A stretch of DNA of 64,000 nt from Alphaproteobacteria bacterium. GTDB taxonomy: Bacteria > Pseudomonadota > Alphaproteobacteria > CAAGCB01 > CAG-977. Within the stretch, counting starts at the first letter, position 1; the number at the start of each line of letters is the position of its first letter. The notes beneath the pieces were generated by a model, which searched no databases, was not told the origin of the DNA, and saw nothing but the letters and a program-made list of their open reading frames with translations. The stretch is from positions 62,001-126,000 of the forward strand of contig CAAGEP010000003.1 of assembly GCA_900768875.1 (NCBI GenBank), read 5' to 3'. This document shows positions 7,248 through 16,220 of the stretch, one piece after another. A program made the translations under genes and the position numbers.

Positions 7248-8109
7248 GAAATATGCAAGCAGACAAGCGTTTATATTTTTCTTTGTATTTTGCCGCCTTT
7301 TTTCCGAACAACAGATGCGACAACAGGCGGTAGCGCAGTTTTTTCATTTTTGATGAGCCGTCGCACATCGGCAAGTCCGTCGTCGCGACGTCGACACCCG
7401 ATTTTTTCGCCGTTTTCAAATCGTCCGGCGTGTTCCAGCCGGGGGAGAACACGCGCACTCCCTCTTTATGCAAAACTTCCAAGTCCGCCGGATAGTTTTT
7501 AACTCGCGACGGAGATATCGAAACATTTTTGACAGAGTATTTTTTAATGAACGCCGCGATTTCTTCGATGGATTGAAACCCTTTTTCGGAATATTCCGGC
7601 ATATCAATCCAAGGTTGAATGTTCGGGTATCCGGCTTCATACAAATAACGGGCGTTGTTTAAAGAATACGTTTCCACGACGGATCTGCGGATTATTTCCT
7701 TGTCCGTAAAAGCGGCGGCGAAACTTTGCATCAATTCGGGATTGGCGCGGTCGACGTAACCCGCCAGAAAATCGAACATCACGGTCACATCGCCGTGTTT
7801 TTTCATAAAATCGAAAATGTCTTCAAGAGTCAGCGGCGTCAAGCCGGCGGGAAAAACGTTCGTCAAATAGCGGTAATTCAGAAAAGTTTTCAAATCGGGG
7901 ACGGGCTGTTGAGCGTTGTACTGGATATGCAGATTATCGGCGTCCGCTTTCGTCCACAAATGATAGGCGACAAAATGTCCGTCCGAAGTGCGCTGAATGT
8001 CCGTTTCAAAAAAGCGGAAACCGGTTTTGTAGGAATTTTCCAAGGCTTCTTTGCTGTTGGTCATCGTGTGACCGCGATAGTTTCCCAAAGCGTGCGCGTT
8101 GTATTCCAT
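7243..8109 (-). CDS. Glycerophosphodiester phosphodiesterase-like protein
   Basis: About 288 residues with the PI-PLC/GDPD TIM-barrel signatures: a first-strand His (HALGNYRG), TNSKEAL, ETD with catalytic acidic residues, and 'AYH'. The 'TNSKEA' variant replaces the textbook 'PENT' and is seen in surface-polymer-associated relatives. The family cleaves glycerophosphodiesters to glycerol-3-phosphate plus an alcohol. Lying beside tagD/tagF-type genes, it could recycle or trim glycerol-phosphate substituents. No signal peptide, so it is probably cytoplasmic. ATG 8109 is chosen over GTG 8118; neither has a clear ribosome site. Last gene of the operon. Confidence 0.78.
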   Translation of the reverse strand: MEYNAHALGNYRGHTMTNSKEALENSYKTGFRFFETDIQRTSDGHFVAYHLWTKADADNLHIQYNAQQPVPDLKTFLNYRYLTNVFPAGLTPLTLEDIFDFMKKHGDVTVMFDFLAGYVDRANPELMQSFAAAFTDKEIIRRSVVETYSLNNARYLYEAGYPNIQPWIDMPEYSEKGFQSIEEIAAFIKKYSVKNVSISPSRVKNYPADLEVLHKEGVRVFSPGWNTPDDLKTAKKSGVDVATTDLPMCDGSSKMKKLRYRLLSHLLFGKKAAKYKEKYKRLSACIFR

Positions 8110-8161
8110 AGCATTCACTTTACAAATAAAAAAAATATTCCCAGAAAGAGAAAAAGCGGTT

Positions 8162-8578
8162 TCATTCCAATCCTTTTAACCGTTCTCTTAAAACCGTTGC
8201 GGAAACGCCTTTCGTACGGGGCAGACGGATAATCTTGCGTCCGTGTTCCAGACAATACTGCTCTGCTTTTTGAAATCCGGCGTGAGTTTGGTCGCCGCCC
8301 AAAATAAAAATATCAAAATCAAGTTCCTGCACGATTTTATCAACGTCAGTATAAAGAACAACCTGATCGACATAGCGGCATTGTTCGACCATTTCCACGC
8401 GTTCCCGCGTGGTGTAGACGATTTTGGCGTCCGGCTTGTATTTTAAAATACTGTCCCCGTCTTGAACGGCGACAATCAGCTTTCCTTCCTCTCCCGCGAA
8501 ATCCTTTGCCCGGCGGAACAGTTCCTTGTGTCCGTAATGAAATAAGTCAAACACGCCGACCGTGAAAACGATACTCAT
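8162..8578 (-). CDS. tagD: Glycerol-3-phosphate cytidylyltransferase (TagD-like)
   Basis: 138 residues, typical for TagD/GCT. It has HYGH at 14-17 (CTP-binding HxGH) and RTKGVSAT at 121-128 (equivalent of RTxGISTT). It makes CDP-glycerol from CTP and glycerol-3-phosphate. The start overlaps the end of the glycerophosphotransferase gene by 4 bp. Activated glycerol-phosphate in a Gram-negative implies phosphoglycerol decoration of a capsule or O-antigen rather than teichoic acid. A related cytidylyltransferase substrate such as ethanolamine phosphate is less likely given the neighbours. Confidence 0.88.
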   Translation of the reverse strand: MSIVFTVGVFDLFHYGHKELFRRAKDFAGEEGKLIVAVQDGDSILKYKPDAKIVYTTRERVEMVEQCRYVDQVVLYTDVDKIVQELDFDIFILGGDQTHAGFQKAEQYCLEHGRKIIRLPRTKGVSATVLRERLKGLE

Positions 8579-9993
8579 AAGCGCAGCTCCTTTTTCAGAA
8601 AGTTGAAGATATTTTCGGCGGCATTTTTACCGTCCGGCGACAACAGATTTTCTTTTGTGAAGGTGCGGCGTTTTTCCGACAACGGATCGTTTCCGTTCAA
8701 AACAACGTCTTGTAAAAAAGATTCTATTTTTTCAGACAAGGGAGGGGCTTTATACAACAAATGGTTAAAAACTGTTTCTCCCAATTCATTGAATTTATGC
8801 GATACGGTATCATCGCGTGTTGTGAACAAATACGGCTTGTCGATCGCCGAATACTCGCACATAAAGCTGATGGAATCGCCGATCATCGCGTCGGAAGTCA
8901 AAAGCAGATCGACATAGTCGCCATTGGAAAACTGGGTATTTTCCCGTTGTTCCCACTTATGATAATATTCAGTCGTTTTTTGTTCACCCCAACGTTTGTC
9001 CGCGTTTAACCGGGAACGCAAAAGCGGGTGGGGACGGAACGCGAATTGCGCCTTATCCCGATATTTTTCCGCCAGTTCAAGCATGACGTCAGCCAATTCG
9101 TTAAAACACGAATAACCGTAATGATCGGGGTCGTTTTCGATTGAATGATGTGGTGCCCAAACGATTTTCTTTTTGGCGACAGACTGCTCTTTCCAGACGT
9201 TTTCCGGAGAATGTCCGTCGAAAAACGGGTCTAGTTTCGGATAGCCCGCAAAAAAGCTGTTTTCCCCTTTGTTGCGAGCGTAGTGTTCGGACATAGCCAA
9301 AGCAACGGAACTTTCCCAAAACAGATGCGTCATTTTGTAATTGAAATCGTTGTCAAAGACGAATTTCTGCGAATTAGACAGGAAATAACCGTAAGGAACA
9401 AAGCATGTGATTGCGTTCGAAGCCTCTGCCAAAAATCTGTCTGTGTTTTTCAAACCGATCGTAGAATTGAAAAAAACGATGTCAGGTTGAAATTTTTTCA
9501 ACGACAGGTATTCGTTTTTTTCAAAATCGTACAAGGGAACGTACTTCATCTGTTTTTGTTCCAGCCATTGGACGATTTTTTCGTATTTCGACGCGTCGAA
9601 TTTGATTTTCGGATCAATGTGTTCGTACGGAAAAACGCCGACGACAGGTTTGAATTCCACGCTTTTTTCCATCAGATGAAACAGTTTTTCCAAACAAAAA
9701 ACATCTTTGTCGGGGCATAAAAACAAAACATTCAGCGGCGCTTTCCCTGAATTGTAATTGATAACGGAAAGGCGGCGCGAAGAAACGGCTTCAAAAGAAG
9801 ATGCGTTATTCAGTTCAACGAAAAGAGCTTTGTTTTGAGCGTTAATTTGATTCAATTCGTTTGGTAATACCCTTATATCATTTTGAGTATTTCGGGCAAA
9901 ATCCGGAACGAAATTCGTGCCGTATTGTTTGTTCAAATGTTTCCACAGTTTATAGGAAAGCTTATCAACGATATTTTTATGCCGAACCATCAT
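8575..9993 (-). CDS. CDP-glycerol glycerophosphotransferase-like protein (TagB/TagF family)
   Basis: 472 residues. The C-terminal half carries the GT-B-like signature of the family: 'IVWAPHHSIE', 'FAFRPHPLLR' and 'DAMIGDSISFMCEYSAIDKPYLF', including the conserved His and Ser/Asp positions. It would transfer phosphoglycerol from CDP-glycerol (made by the next gene) onto the polysaccharide at the inner membrane face. The N-terminal ~70 residues are specific to this protein. Two adjacent ATG codons (9993, 9990) could start it; the second is better spaced from a GAGG. Confidence 0.83.
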   Translation of the reverse strand: MMVRHKNIVDKLSYKLWKHLNKQYGTNFVPDFARNTQNDIRVLPNELNQINAQNKALFVELNNASSFEAVSSRRLSVINYNSGKAPLNVLFLCPDKDVFCLEKLFHLMEKSVEFKPVVGVFPYEHIDPKIKFDASKYEKIVQWLEQKQMKYVPLYDFEKNEYLSLKKFQPDIVFFNSTIGLKNTDRFLAEASNAITCFVPYGYFLSNSQKFVFDNDFNYKMTHLFWESSVALAMSEHYARNKGENSFFAGYPKLDPFFDGHSPENVWKEQSVAKKKIVWAPHHSIENDPDHYGYSCFNELADVMLELAEKYRDKAQFAFRPHPLLRSRLNADKRWGEQKTTEYYHKWEQRENTQFSNGDYVDLLLTSDAMIGDSISFMCEYSAIDKPYLFTTRDDTVSHKFNELGETVFNHLLYKAPPLSEKIESFLQDVVLNGNDPLSEKRRTFTKENLLSPDGKNAAENIFNFLKKELRL

Positions 9994-9999
9994 ATAACC

Positions 10000-11670
10000 T
10001 CATTTTTCACAAGACGTTTGATTTTTTTTCTTAAATATCCTGATCTTCATGCCGAGCAAACGGATAAAAACGCGTTTTGTCGTTTCCGTTTTGACCTTCC
10101 AGACTTTAAGAATATAGGGGAGTTCAAAAATGGTTTTAGTTTTCAAAGCAGGTTTATTATTCAGTAAATTTGAAATAAGTTCACGAACAGACGGTAATAC
10201 AGAGGATAAATCCAGAGTTTTTATAAGTTCGTTTTCATAATCGTATGTTTGCTTTGTCATATTGATGATTTTTGGCTTGTCTTTCATCGTGTTTCCGGAA
10301 TGATTTCTGTAATCCAGAAGAACTTCATCAACATATTTCATTTTGGAATATTTCGATATTTGAAGGAAAATATACCAATCATCCAAAGGTGCTTTTTTTG
10401 TGTAGTAACCAGTTCTTTTAAAAATATTTTTTCTTATAAGATATCCGTTAGGAACATAATTATGATTTCTAAATTCTTCATAAAGCCCAAAGCGTTCACT
10501 CTTAAAATCGATATGCGTTATTTTTTGCAAATATTCCGAAAGAGTTTTAAAAGCAGTTTCTTCTTGAATAACAGTATTTTTCCCATCCGCATCATAAAAA
10601 ACTTGTTGACCGTTCTCATCAATGATGCCGTTATTTCCGACAGCTAATGCATAATCTCTATTTTGTGCTAAAAAATTATGCAATACTTCCAACGCATTCG
10701 GTCTATATCGGTCATCCGAAGCAAGAAAAGCTATATATTTACCGCAAGCATTGGCTAACAATTCGTTCAGTGTTTCACAAACACCTTTGTTTTCCCTTGT
10801 CAAAAATAAAACACGATGAAGTTTTTTTTCACAAAGTTCTTTCATTTCAGTTATTTTATTCCAAGTGCTATCTGTAGAACCGTCGTCAATAACGATCAGT
10901 TCTATGTTTTTGTATGTTTGATCTAAAACAGATTTAATGCTTTCTTGGATGTATTTTTCATGATTATAGGCAGGTATTAAAACAGAGATTAAATCGTTTT
11001 CTTTTATACTAGCAAATCTGTTTGATAATGAAACTGTTTGGAAAAGTTTTTTCAAGCTTTCGTAATCTGGCATATATGGTGGAAGATCTTTGGACGGATT
11101 CGTATAGCTCCAATCACATTTTAATGAGTTTTCCGAAAGGTTGATAATATTTTTTCTTTCTTTATTGCTGATATATAAAATATAAATTTCCGTTCCTTGA
11201 AATTTTTCAGATAGCTTCTTCTGTGCTTTTAAAATAATATCGTTGTTTTCAAGCTTGTCGTTGCAATTAGGCGTTTCGATGTAAACAAATAAAACCCTTT
11301 CAGATTGTTCTATTTGAGATAACAAACGGAAAATCCTTCTCCGATATTGTTCGGAAACGGAAACATAAGCATCATCTAACGAACTGTTTAAGGGAAAATC
11401 GTGATTAAAGACTAAACCATTTTTCGTATTTCTATAAATAGTACATGGCATAGGTGATTGTCTTGTTCCCTCGACAATTAAATCGTCTTTCTCGATAAAA
11501 TGGTTGAAATCATTGCAAACAAGATTGACCCTTCCTTCAAAATCCGAACCGAAAAGCCAGTCAAACGGATATGAAAAACGTTGCAATCCGGACATTCTTA
11601 ACGTGTCTGTGCACGAACACGCTGCGCCAAGCGAAACAACCAAATCAAAACAATCGGTTTTAAAAAGCAT
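10000..11670 (-). CDS. DUF1796-family domain fused to a family 2 glycosyltransferase
   Basis: 556 residues in two parts. Residues 1-~225 match the DUF1796 (putative papain-like) pattern: 'VVSLGAACSCTDTLR' with Cys, 'RFSYPFDWLF', and 'VFNHDFP'. Residues ~230-480 are a GT2 (GT-A) domain: 'LISVLIPAYNHEKYI', 'ELIVIDDGSTDSTW', 'YIAFLASDDRY' (DxD-like SDD) and 'PLDDWYIFLQISKYSK'. The C-terminus is basic, suggesting membrane contact. The gene is clearly richer in A+T than its neighbours, a sign of separate acquisition. The fusion suggests the N-terminal domain helps bind or modify the acceptor; its activity is unknown. Confidence 0.82.
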   Translation of the reverse strand: MLFKTDCFDLVVSLGAACSCTDTLRMSGLQRFSYPFDWLFGSDFEGRVNLVCNDFNHFIEKDDLIVEGTRQSPMPCTIYRNTKNGLVFNHDFPLNSSLDDAYVSVSEQYRRRIFRLLSQIEQSERVLFVYIETPNCNDKLENNDIILKAQKKLSEKFQGTEIYILYISNKERKNIINLSENSLKCDWSYTNPSKDLPPYMPDYESLKKLFQTVSLSNRFASIKENDLISVLIPAYNHEKYIQESIKSVLDQTYKNIELIVIDDGSTDSTWNKITEMKELCEKKLHRVLFLTRENKGVCETLNELLANACGKYIAFLASDDRYRPNALEVLHNFLAQNRDYALAVGNNGIIDENGQQVFYDADGKNTVIQEETAFKTLSEYLQKITHIDFKSERFGLYEEFRNHNYVPNGYLIRKNIFKRTGYYTKKAPLDDWYIFLQISKYSKMKYVDEVLLDYRNHSGNTMKDKPKIINMTKQTYDYENELIKTLDLSSVLPSVRELISNLLNNKPALKTKTIFELPYILKVWKVKTETTKRVFIRLLGMKIRIFKKKNQTSCEK

Positions 11671-11674
11671 CGTC

Positions 11675-12955
11675 TTATTTCCTTATGATCTGGAAAAAGA
11701 GTTTTATATCTTTCCACAGCTTCATTTTCAGATGGAAAAGCTCTCCTTCCGGTTTTTTTATTCTTTTTTGATTCGGAATCGTGTTTACGTCTCCGATGCT
11801 GTTCAGATATTCTTTTCTGTTGCGAATGGAAATATTCACCCACGACCACAAGGTCGTACCGTTGTCGGTATTATTTAATTCTTCGGCACTCATGTCGTGC
11901 AATTTTTTAACGATTTCCAGACGGGCGTAACCGTCTTTTTCATCTGGTTCCAGATAGGTGCCTTCGCCCCATTCATCCCAGGCGTCAATAAAAACAAACC
12001 TCTGTTCGGGCGCTAAACGGGACATCGCCTTTTTCGACATTTCCGTCAGAAAAATCTCAAAATTTTTATTTGTCGCATGACGTAGAATAATCGGATTGTT
12101 TTTACCGCGACGGCAGGAATTGTCCCATTCCATAAAAACGTCCTGATATAGGGGAACATCGTCTTCGTCGCGCAATAAATCCTGAACGGCAAGTGTGCGA
12201 TAATCTAAACATCTGCATTCCATCGGTTCGTAAAAATTCGGCATATCGGACGAGGAAACAGATTCTATCGGATTCCATGTCGGCGAATGTTGATAGAGCG
12301 CGTCGTATCCGTTGCTTTTGGCGTCAAATCGGTAATCTATATTGTCCGTAGCCATCAGATACAAATCAATATTATATGTTTTTCGTGCATATTCTTTGAT
12401 TTTCGATGCAAAATTTTTCGGATCGGGAATGTTTTGCGGAATATAAATCGATAGAATCGGTTTCCCGTTGATTTTAATATAGCGGGAATCGCTGAAATAG
12501 GGCATCAGGTCGTCGATCAGACGTTTATAAAAATCGGGGGCGTACGTTTGTTTCAGTAGCAGTTCTTTTGATGCCGCTCCCCAATTCCTTGTCCAATCGT
12601 GGTTTGTCCAGCAAACAAAAAACGGCATATTGATTTCGGGTGTTTTCAGAACGTTTTCCAACGGTTTTTCAAACAAGCGTCGTCCATCAATCCATGAAAA
12701 ATAAAAACACCAACCATAAATGCCGTATTTTTTTGCCATTTCCGTTTGCCGGATCAAAACTTCGGGTTCGGACAAATCGTAATATCCGATGTCTTTATGA
12801 GGGACGCGCGGTTGATTATGTCCGTCAAAGAGAGGCTTTCCAGACTTGACGTTCCACCATTCCGTAAAACCTTCCCCCCACCATTCATCGTTTTCGGGAA
12901 TACGGTTGAAAAGGCAGGTGTGTATGGCAATGTATTTAACAAAACTATCCGACAT
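11675..12955 (-). CDS. WbsX-like (GH99-like) polysaccharide protein
   Basis: 426 residues with the WbsX family signature near the N-terminus ('FNRIPENDEWWGEGFTEWWNV', 'GHNQPRVPHKDIGYYDLS'), a 'YGIYGWCFYFSWIDG' strand and 'FIDAWDEWGEGTYLEPD' near the end. The fold resembles GH99 glycosidases. The family is listed with O-antigen glycosyltransferases but may act as a hydrolase; the Glu residues of WGEG and EWGEG are plausible catalytic groups. No signal peptide, so it is probably cytoplasmic. The start overlaps the end of the HAD gene by 11 bp. Confidence 0.85.
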   Translation of the reverse strand: MSDSFVKYIAIHTCLFNRIPENDEWWGEGFTEWWNVKSGKPLFDGHNQPRVPHKDIGYYDLSEPEVLIRQTEMAKKYGIYGWCFYFSWIDGRRLFEKPLENVLKTPEINMPFFVCWTNHDWTRNWGAASKELLLKQTYAPDFYKRLIDDLMPYFSDSRYIKINGKPILSIYIPQNIPDPKNFASKIKEYARKTYNIDLYLMATDNIDYRFDAKSNGYDALYQHSPTWNPIESVSSSDMPNFYEPMECRCLDYRTLAVQDLLRDEDDVPLYQDVFMEWDNSCRRGKNNPIILRHATNKNFEIFLTEMSKKAMSRLAPEQRFVFIDAWDEWGEGTYLEPDEKDGYARLEIVKKLHDMSAEELNNTDNGTTLWSWVNISIRNRKEYLNSIGDVNTIPNQKRIKKPEGELFHLKMKLWKDIKLFFQIIRK

Positions 12956-13565
12956 TTTTTTCTAACTCTCTTATATCTTTGATTATGTTGTCAGGGTTGT
13001 ATTCCCGCAGAATTTCCGGATCCAAAAAACCGTTGGAAACGGCGATTGTTTTCATTCCCAACGCTTTGCCCGTTTGAACGTCCTTGCCCGTGTCGCCGAC
13101 GAAAACGTCGTCGGGGGACAGCGACGCGACGTGTCGGCGGATCAATTCCTCTTTCGTCGTTTTATGTTCCGTAACGAATACGTCGTTGAAAAAATCGAAC
13201 AGTCCCAGCCGTTTTAATTCGGCAATCGTCGTTTCGACGCTTTGCCGCGCCGTCGCCAGATAAAGAACGTTCTTTCGCTTTAAACGGTTCAACGCCTCGA
13301 CGACGCCGGAATAAACGGTGTCCTTGCTCAGATATTCTTCCGTTTCAATCAATTCCAGCCAGCGCCGTTCAAAGTCGCGAATCTCGCGTTCATCATATCC
13401 GAAACGGTTTGCCAAAATCATCGCATGGGTGTTTTTGTGCCGCTTCAAATCCCAGTATTCGCCGCAAGTCAATTTTGATTGCGGGACAAGGAATTGAAAC
13501 AGGGAATACAGGCGATCCCCCGCGTCAATCAATGTCCCGTCCAAATCGAAAAAAATGCGTTTCAT
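12945..13565 (-). CDS. HAD-family phosphatase
   Basis: 206 residues with all HAD motifs: DLDGT (nucleophile Asp) at the N-terminus, 'YLATARQS' (motif II Thr), 'KTTKEELIRRHV' (motif III Lys) and 'FVGDTGKDVQTG' (motif IV). The cap is a C1 helical type, like phosphoglycolate phosphatase. It overlaps the transketolase C-terminal subunit gene by ATGA, so it probably dephosphorylates a sugar-phosphate produced there (inference). ATG 13565 is preferred to an upstream in-frame codon at 13586 because of that coupling. Confidence 0.86.
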   Translation of the reverse strand: MKRIFFDLDGTLIDAGDRLYSLFQFLVPQSKLTCGEYWDLKRHKNTHAMILANRFGYDEREIRDFERRWLELIETEEYLSKDTVYSGVVEALNRLKRKNVLYLATARQSVETTIAELKRLGLFDFFNDVFVTEHKTTKEELIRRHVASLSPDDVFVGDTGKDVQTGKALGMKTIAVSNGFLDPEILREYNPDNIIKDIRELEKNVG

Positions 13566-14482
13566 ACGCCGCACGCCTTCAAACAACGGTTGAAGATGTG
13601 ATCCGGCGACATGCCGTACATTCTTTTCAAATCTTGATGCCAGCCGTAATCGGAACAGAACGTGTTTTCAAATCCGATAATGTCCAATTTTGCACCGATG
13701 CCCGCCTTGCACAGCGTTTCCGCCACAGCGGCACCCAGTCCGCCGGTCACCTGATGTTCTTCAACGGAAACGACTTTCTTCGTTTTCTTCGCGGATTTCA
13801 AAAGCGTTTTCTCGTCAAACGGCTTGATGGTCGATGCGTTAATCAGTTCGGCGTTCACGCCTTTTTCCTTTAATTTATTGACCGCTTCCAGCGCGTCCGC
13901 CGTAATGGATCCCGTCGCGATGACGGTCAAGTCGTTTCCTTCGGTCAAAACCGTTGATTTTCCGATTTCAAACGGTGAATCGTTTTCGTAAATTTCACGT
14001 TCAAACGCTTTTCCCAAACGGATATAAACAGGTCCCGTAAAATCGACGCTTTTTTCCAAAACGACGGGAACTTCCTTCGGCGACGCCGGAGAAACCAACG
14101 TCATATTCGGCAGAACGCGCAAACAGGAAATGTCTTCGGTTGTGTGATGCGTCGGTCCCAGCGTGTTGGCGACGACCCCCGCGCCCAGCCCGACGAATTT
14201 GACGTTTCTGTTTTGCAGGCAAACATCGTTTCTGATGAATTCATAAGCCCTGTACACCATAAAATTGTTCAAGGCGTAAATGACGGGTATGAATCCCTCT
14301 TTCGCCATAGCCGCCCCCGCCGCGATCATATTGCTTTCGGCGATGCCGAAATTAAAGAGGCGGTCGGGAAATTCCTTTTCGATGTCCTCGTATTTTCCCA
14401 ACCCGCTGTCGGCGACCAAAGCAACGATTTTTTCATTTCTTTTCATCAATTCGTAAATGCTGTTTTCATACGTTTTTCTCAT
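13562..14482 (-). CDS. Transketolase, C-terminal subunit
   Basis: 306 residues covering the pyrimidine-binding and C-terminal domains of transketolase: catalytic Glu49 in FNFGIAESNM, 'GPTHHTTED', and 'VEEHQVTGGLGAAVAE'. Together with the next gene it makes a two-subunit thiamine-diphosphate enzyme transferring two-carbon ketol units. Placement inside a surface-polysaccharide operon points to a dedicated sugar-precursor role rather than housekeeping pentose metabolism. The two genes overlap by ATGA, as required for a stoichiometric complex. Confidence 0.92.
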   Translation of the reverse strand: MRKTYENSIYELMKRNEKIVALVADSGLGKYEDIEKEFPDRLFNFGIAESNMIAAGAAMAKEGFIPVIYALNNFMVYRAYEFIRNDVCLQNRNVKFVGLGAGVVANTLGPTHHTTEDISCLRVLPNMTLVSPASPKEVPVVLEKSVDFTGPVYIRLGKAFEREIYENDSPFEIGKSTVLTEGNDLTVIATGSITADALEAVNKLKEKGVNAELINASTIKPFDEKTLLKSAKKTKKVVSVEEHQVTGGLGAAVAETLCKAGIGAKLDIIGFENTFCSDYGWHQDLKRMYGMSPDHIFNRCLKACGV

Positions 14483-15312
14483 AACGCTTCAAACTCCTCT
14501 TTTGTCAGGCCGAGCTGTTCGATAATAACAGCGAATTCGTCATTGGACGGAATTTTGGAATGCCATTCCTTTTTGTCTTCGATAAACGGCACGCCTTTAC
14601 CTTTGTGCGTGTTTGCTATGACAGCGACGGGTTTCGACGGTAAATTGTTCCGGTCGATTTTTAACGTTTCGATCAGCTGGTCGTAGTCGTGACCGTCAAT
14701 GTCTTTGACGTCAAAACCGAACGCTTTCAATTTGTCGGCGAACGGTTCCAAATCCATAACTTCGGAAACTTTTCCGCCCGCCTGCCATTTGTTGCGGTCG
14801 ATGATCCAAATCAGATTCGTCAGATGAAATTTGGAAATCGCCATGGCGGCTTCCCAATTCGACCCTTCCTGACATTCACCGTCGCCGGTTATAACGTAAG
14901 TCAGCCAGTTTTTCCCTTTCGTTCGGGCAGACAGCGCCTCTCCGACACCAAAGCACAATCCGTGCCCCAATGCGCCCGTCGCGGCTTCCACGCCTTTGAT
15001 GTGCGGGGTGGGATGAGCGCCGTAAATTGTTCCGGGCTTGCAAAAAGTATTCAATTCCGAACGGGGAAAGAATCCGGCTTCGCACAAGACGTTGTACAAA
15101 GCCAATGCGGCGTGTCCTTTGCTTAAAATAAAGCGGTCGCGGTTTTCGTCGCCGGGGTTTTTCGGATCGTATTTTAAAATTCCGCCGAAATACAGCGCCG
15201 TCATAATGTCCAAAGCGGAAAACGACGGGGGAATGTGTCCGGCGCGCCCCAAATAACAGGTCTTTACGATTTTACGGCGTAAATCCAACGCCTTGGCATT
15301 CAAATCAATCAT
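14479..15312 (-). CDS. Transketolase, N-terminal subunit
   Basis: 277 residues containing the diphosphate-binding domain: 'SKGHAALALY', 'GALGHGLCFGVGEAL' and the ThDP/Mg motif GDGECQEG...N (Gly143-Asn152). It lacks the pyrimidine domain, which the downstream gene encodes. Heterodimer partner of that protein. A single base is shared with the upstream epimerase gene's stop, continuing the tight coupling. Confidence 0.93.
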   Translation of the reverse strand: MIDLNAKALDLRRKIVKTCYLGRAGHIPPSFSALDIMTALYFGGILKYDPKNPGDENRDRFILSKGHAALALYNVLCEAGFFPRSELNTFCKPGTIYGAHPTPHIKGVEAATGALGHGLCFGVGEALSARTKGKNWLTYVITGDGECQEGSNWEAAMAISKFHLTNLIWIIDRNKWQAGGKVSEVMDLEPFADKLKAFGFDVKDIDGHDYDQLIETLKIDRNNLPSKPVAVIANTHKGKGVPFIEDKKEWHSKIPSNDEFAVIIEQLGLTKEEFEAL

Positions 15313-16220
15313 TACTGCAATCCTTCCTTCCGGTAATAATTCACATAAGCGCGGATCCCTTCTTCCAAAGGCGTTTCCGTCATTTTGAACAGAGTTTTCA
15401 TTTTCGTGTTGTCAAAACGGTTCGATCGTCCGGCGGGCGCGTCGCCGAAAACGACGTCAGGCGTTTTCCCTGCAATCCGGTAAATCGTCATCACAAGGTC
15501 TTTAATCCTGACTGCTTGATCTGAAACAAGATTGACGGGGCCTTTTGATTCGTTAAAAGAAACGGCCTTCAAAACGCAGTCGCAGCAGTCGTCAACCAAA
15601 AGCTGGCTTCTGAATTCTTTTCCGTCGCCGAAAATTTTGATTTGCCGTCCGTTTTCGATTTGCCGGACAAACGATGAAACAATTTTGGAATAAACCTCTT
15701 CCCCGATGCCGTAAATTTGCCCAAACCGCAAAATCTGCAAAACAAAGCCGTCCGCTTTAGCTTTTTCGGTCAAGTATTGTTCGCACATGATTTTTGAGGC
15801 CGCATAAAGCGTTTCGGAAGTTAACGGCGTTTGTTCGGAAATCACTTCCCCGTCGTTTTTGTAAACGTCGATCGAACTGATGAAGACGAACTTTTCGGGA
15901 ATGTTCGGCAGATTTTCATACAAATGAACCGTGTTGCGGACGTTGGTCATAAACTTGTATCCGTTTTCGATCCGGTAGTCGTCGCGGGTTCTCGGCACCG
16001 CCGATCCCAGATGAATCACGACGTCGATTTTATCAACGCCGGCTTTCGCGAAATCGGATTTTTCAAACGTGTAGTTTTTATGAAGGATGCAAGTATATCC
16101 GTCGATCTTTTCCCCCGTCAGCAAAACGATTTTAGCGTTGGAGAATAAAGAATTCGACGCTATTTTCCGCAACAGTGTTTTTCCGACAAAGCCGGACGCC
16201 CCCGTTATCAGTATGTTCAT
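15312..16220 (-). CDS. NAD-dependent epimerase/dehydratase (SDR), copy 1
   Basis: 302 residues of the extended SDR family. It has a GASGFVG dinucleotide-binding loop (7-13), Tyr139/Lys143 of the YxxxK catalytic pair in LYAASK, and Ser115/116 in 'FVFISS'. 'LRFGQIYGIGEE' follows. It probably reshapes an NDP-sugar (epimerisation, dehydration or reduction); the exact substrate cannot be read. Forms a pair with the adjacent ATP-grasp gene through a 4-bp overlap. Confidence 0.87.
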   Translation of the reverse strand: MNILITGASGFVGKTLLRKIASNSLFSNAKIVLLTGEKIDGYTCILHKNYTFEKSDFAKAGVDKIDVVIHLGSAVPRTRDDYRIENGYKFMTNVRNTVHLYENLPNIPEKFVFISSIDVYKNDGEVISEQTPLTSETLYAASKIMCEQYLTEKAKADGFVLQILRFGQIYGIGEEVYSKIVSSFVRQIENGRQIKIFGDGKEFRSQLLVDDCCDCVLKAVSFNESKGPVNLVSDQAVRIKDLVMTIYRIAGKTPDVVFGDAPAGRSNRFDNTKMKTLFKMTETPLEEGIRAYVNYYRKEGLQ

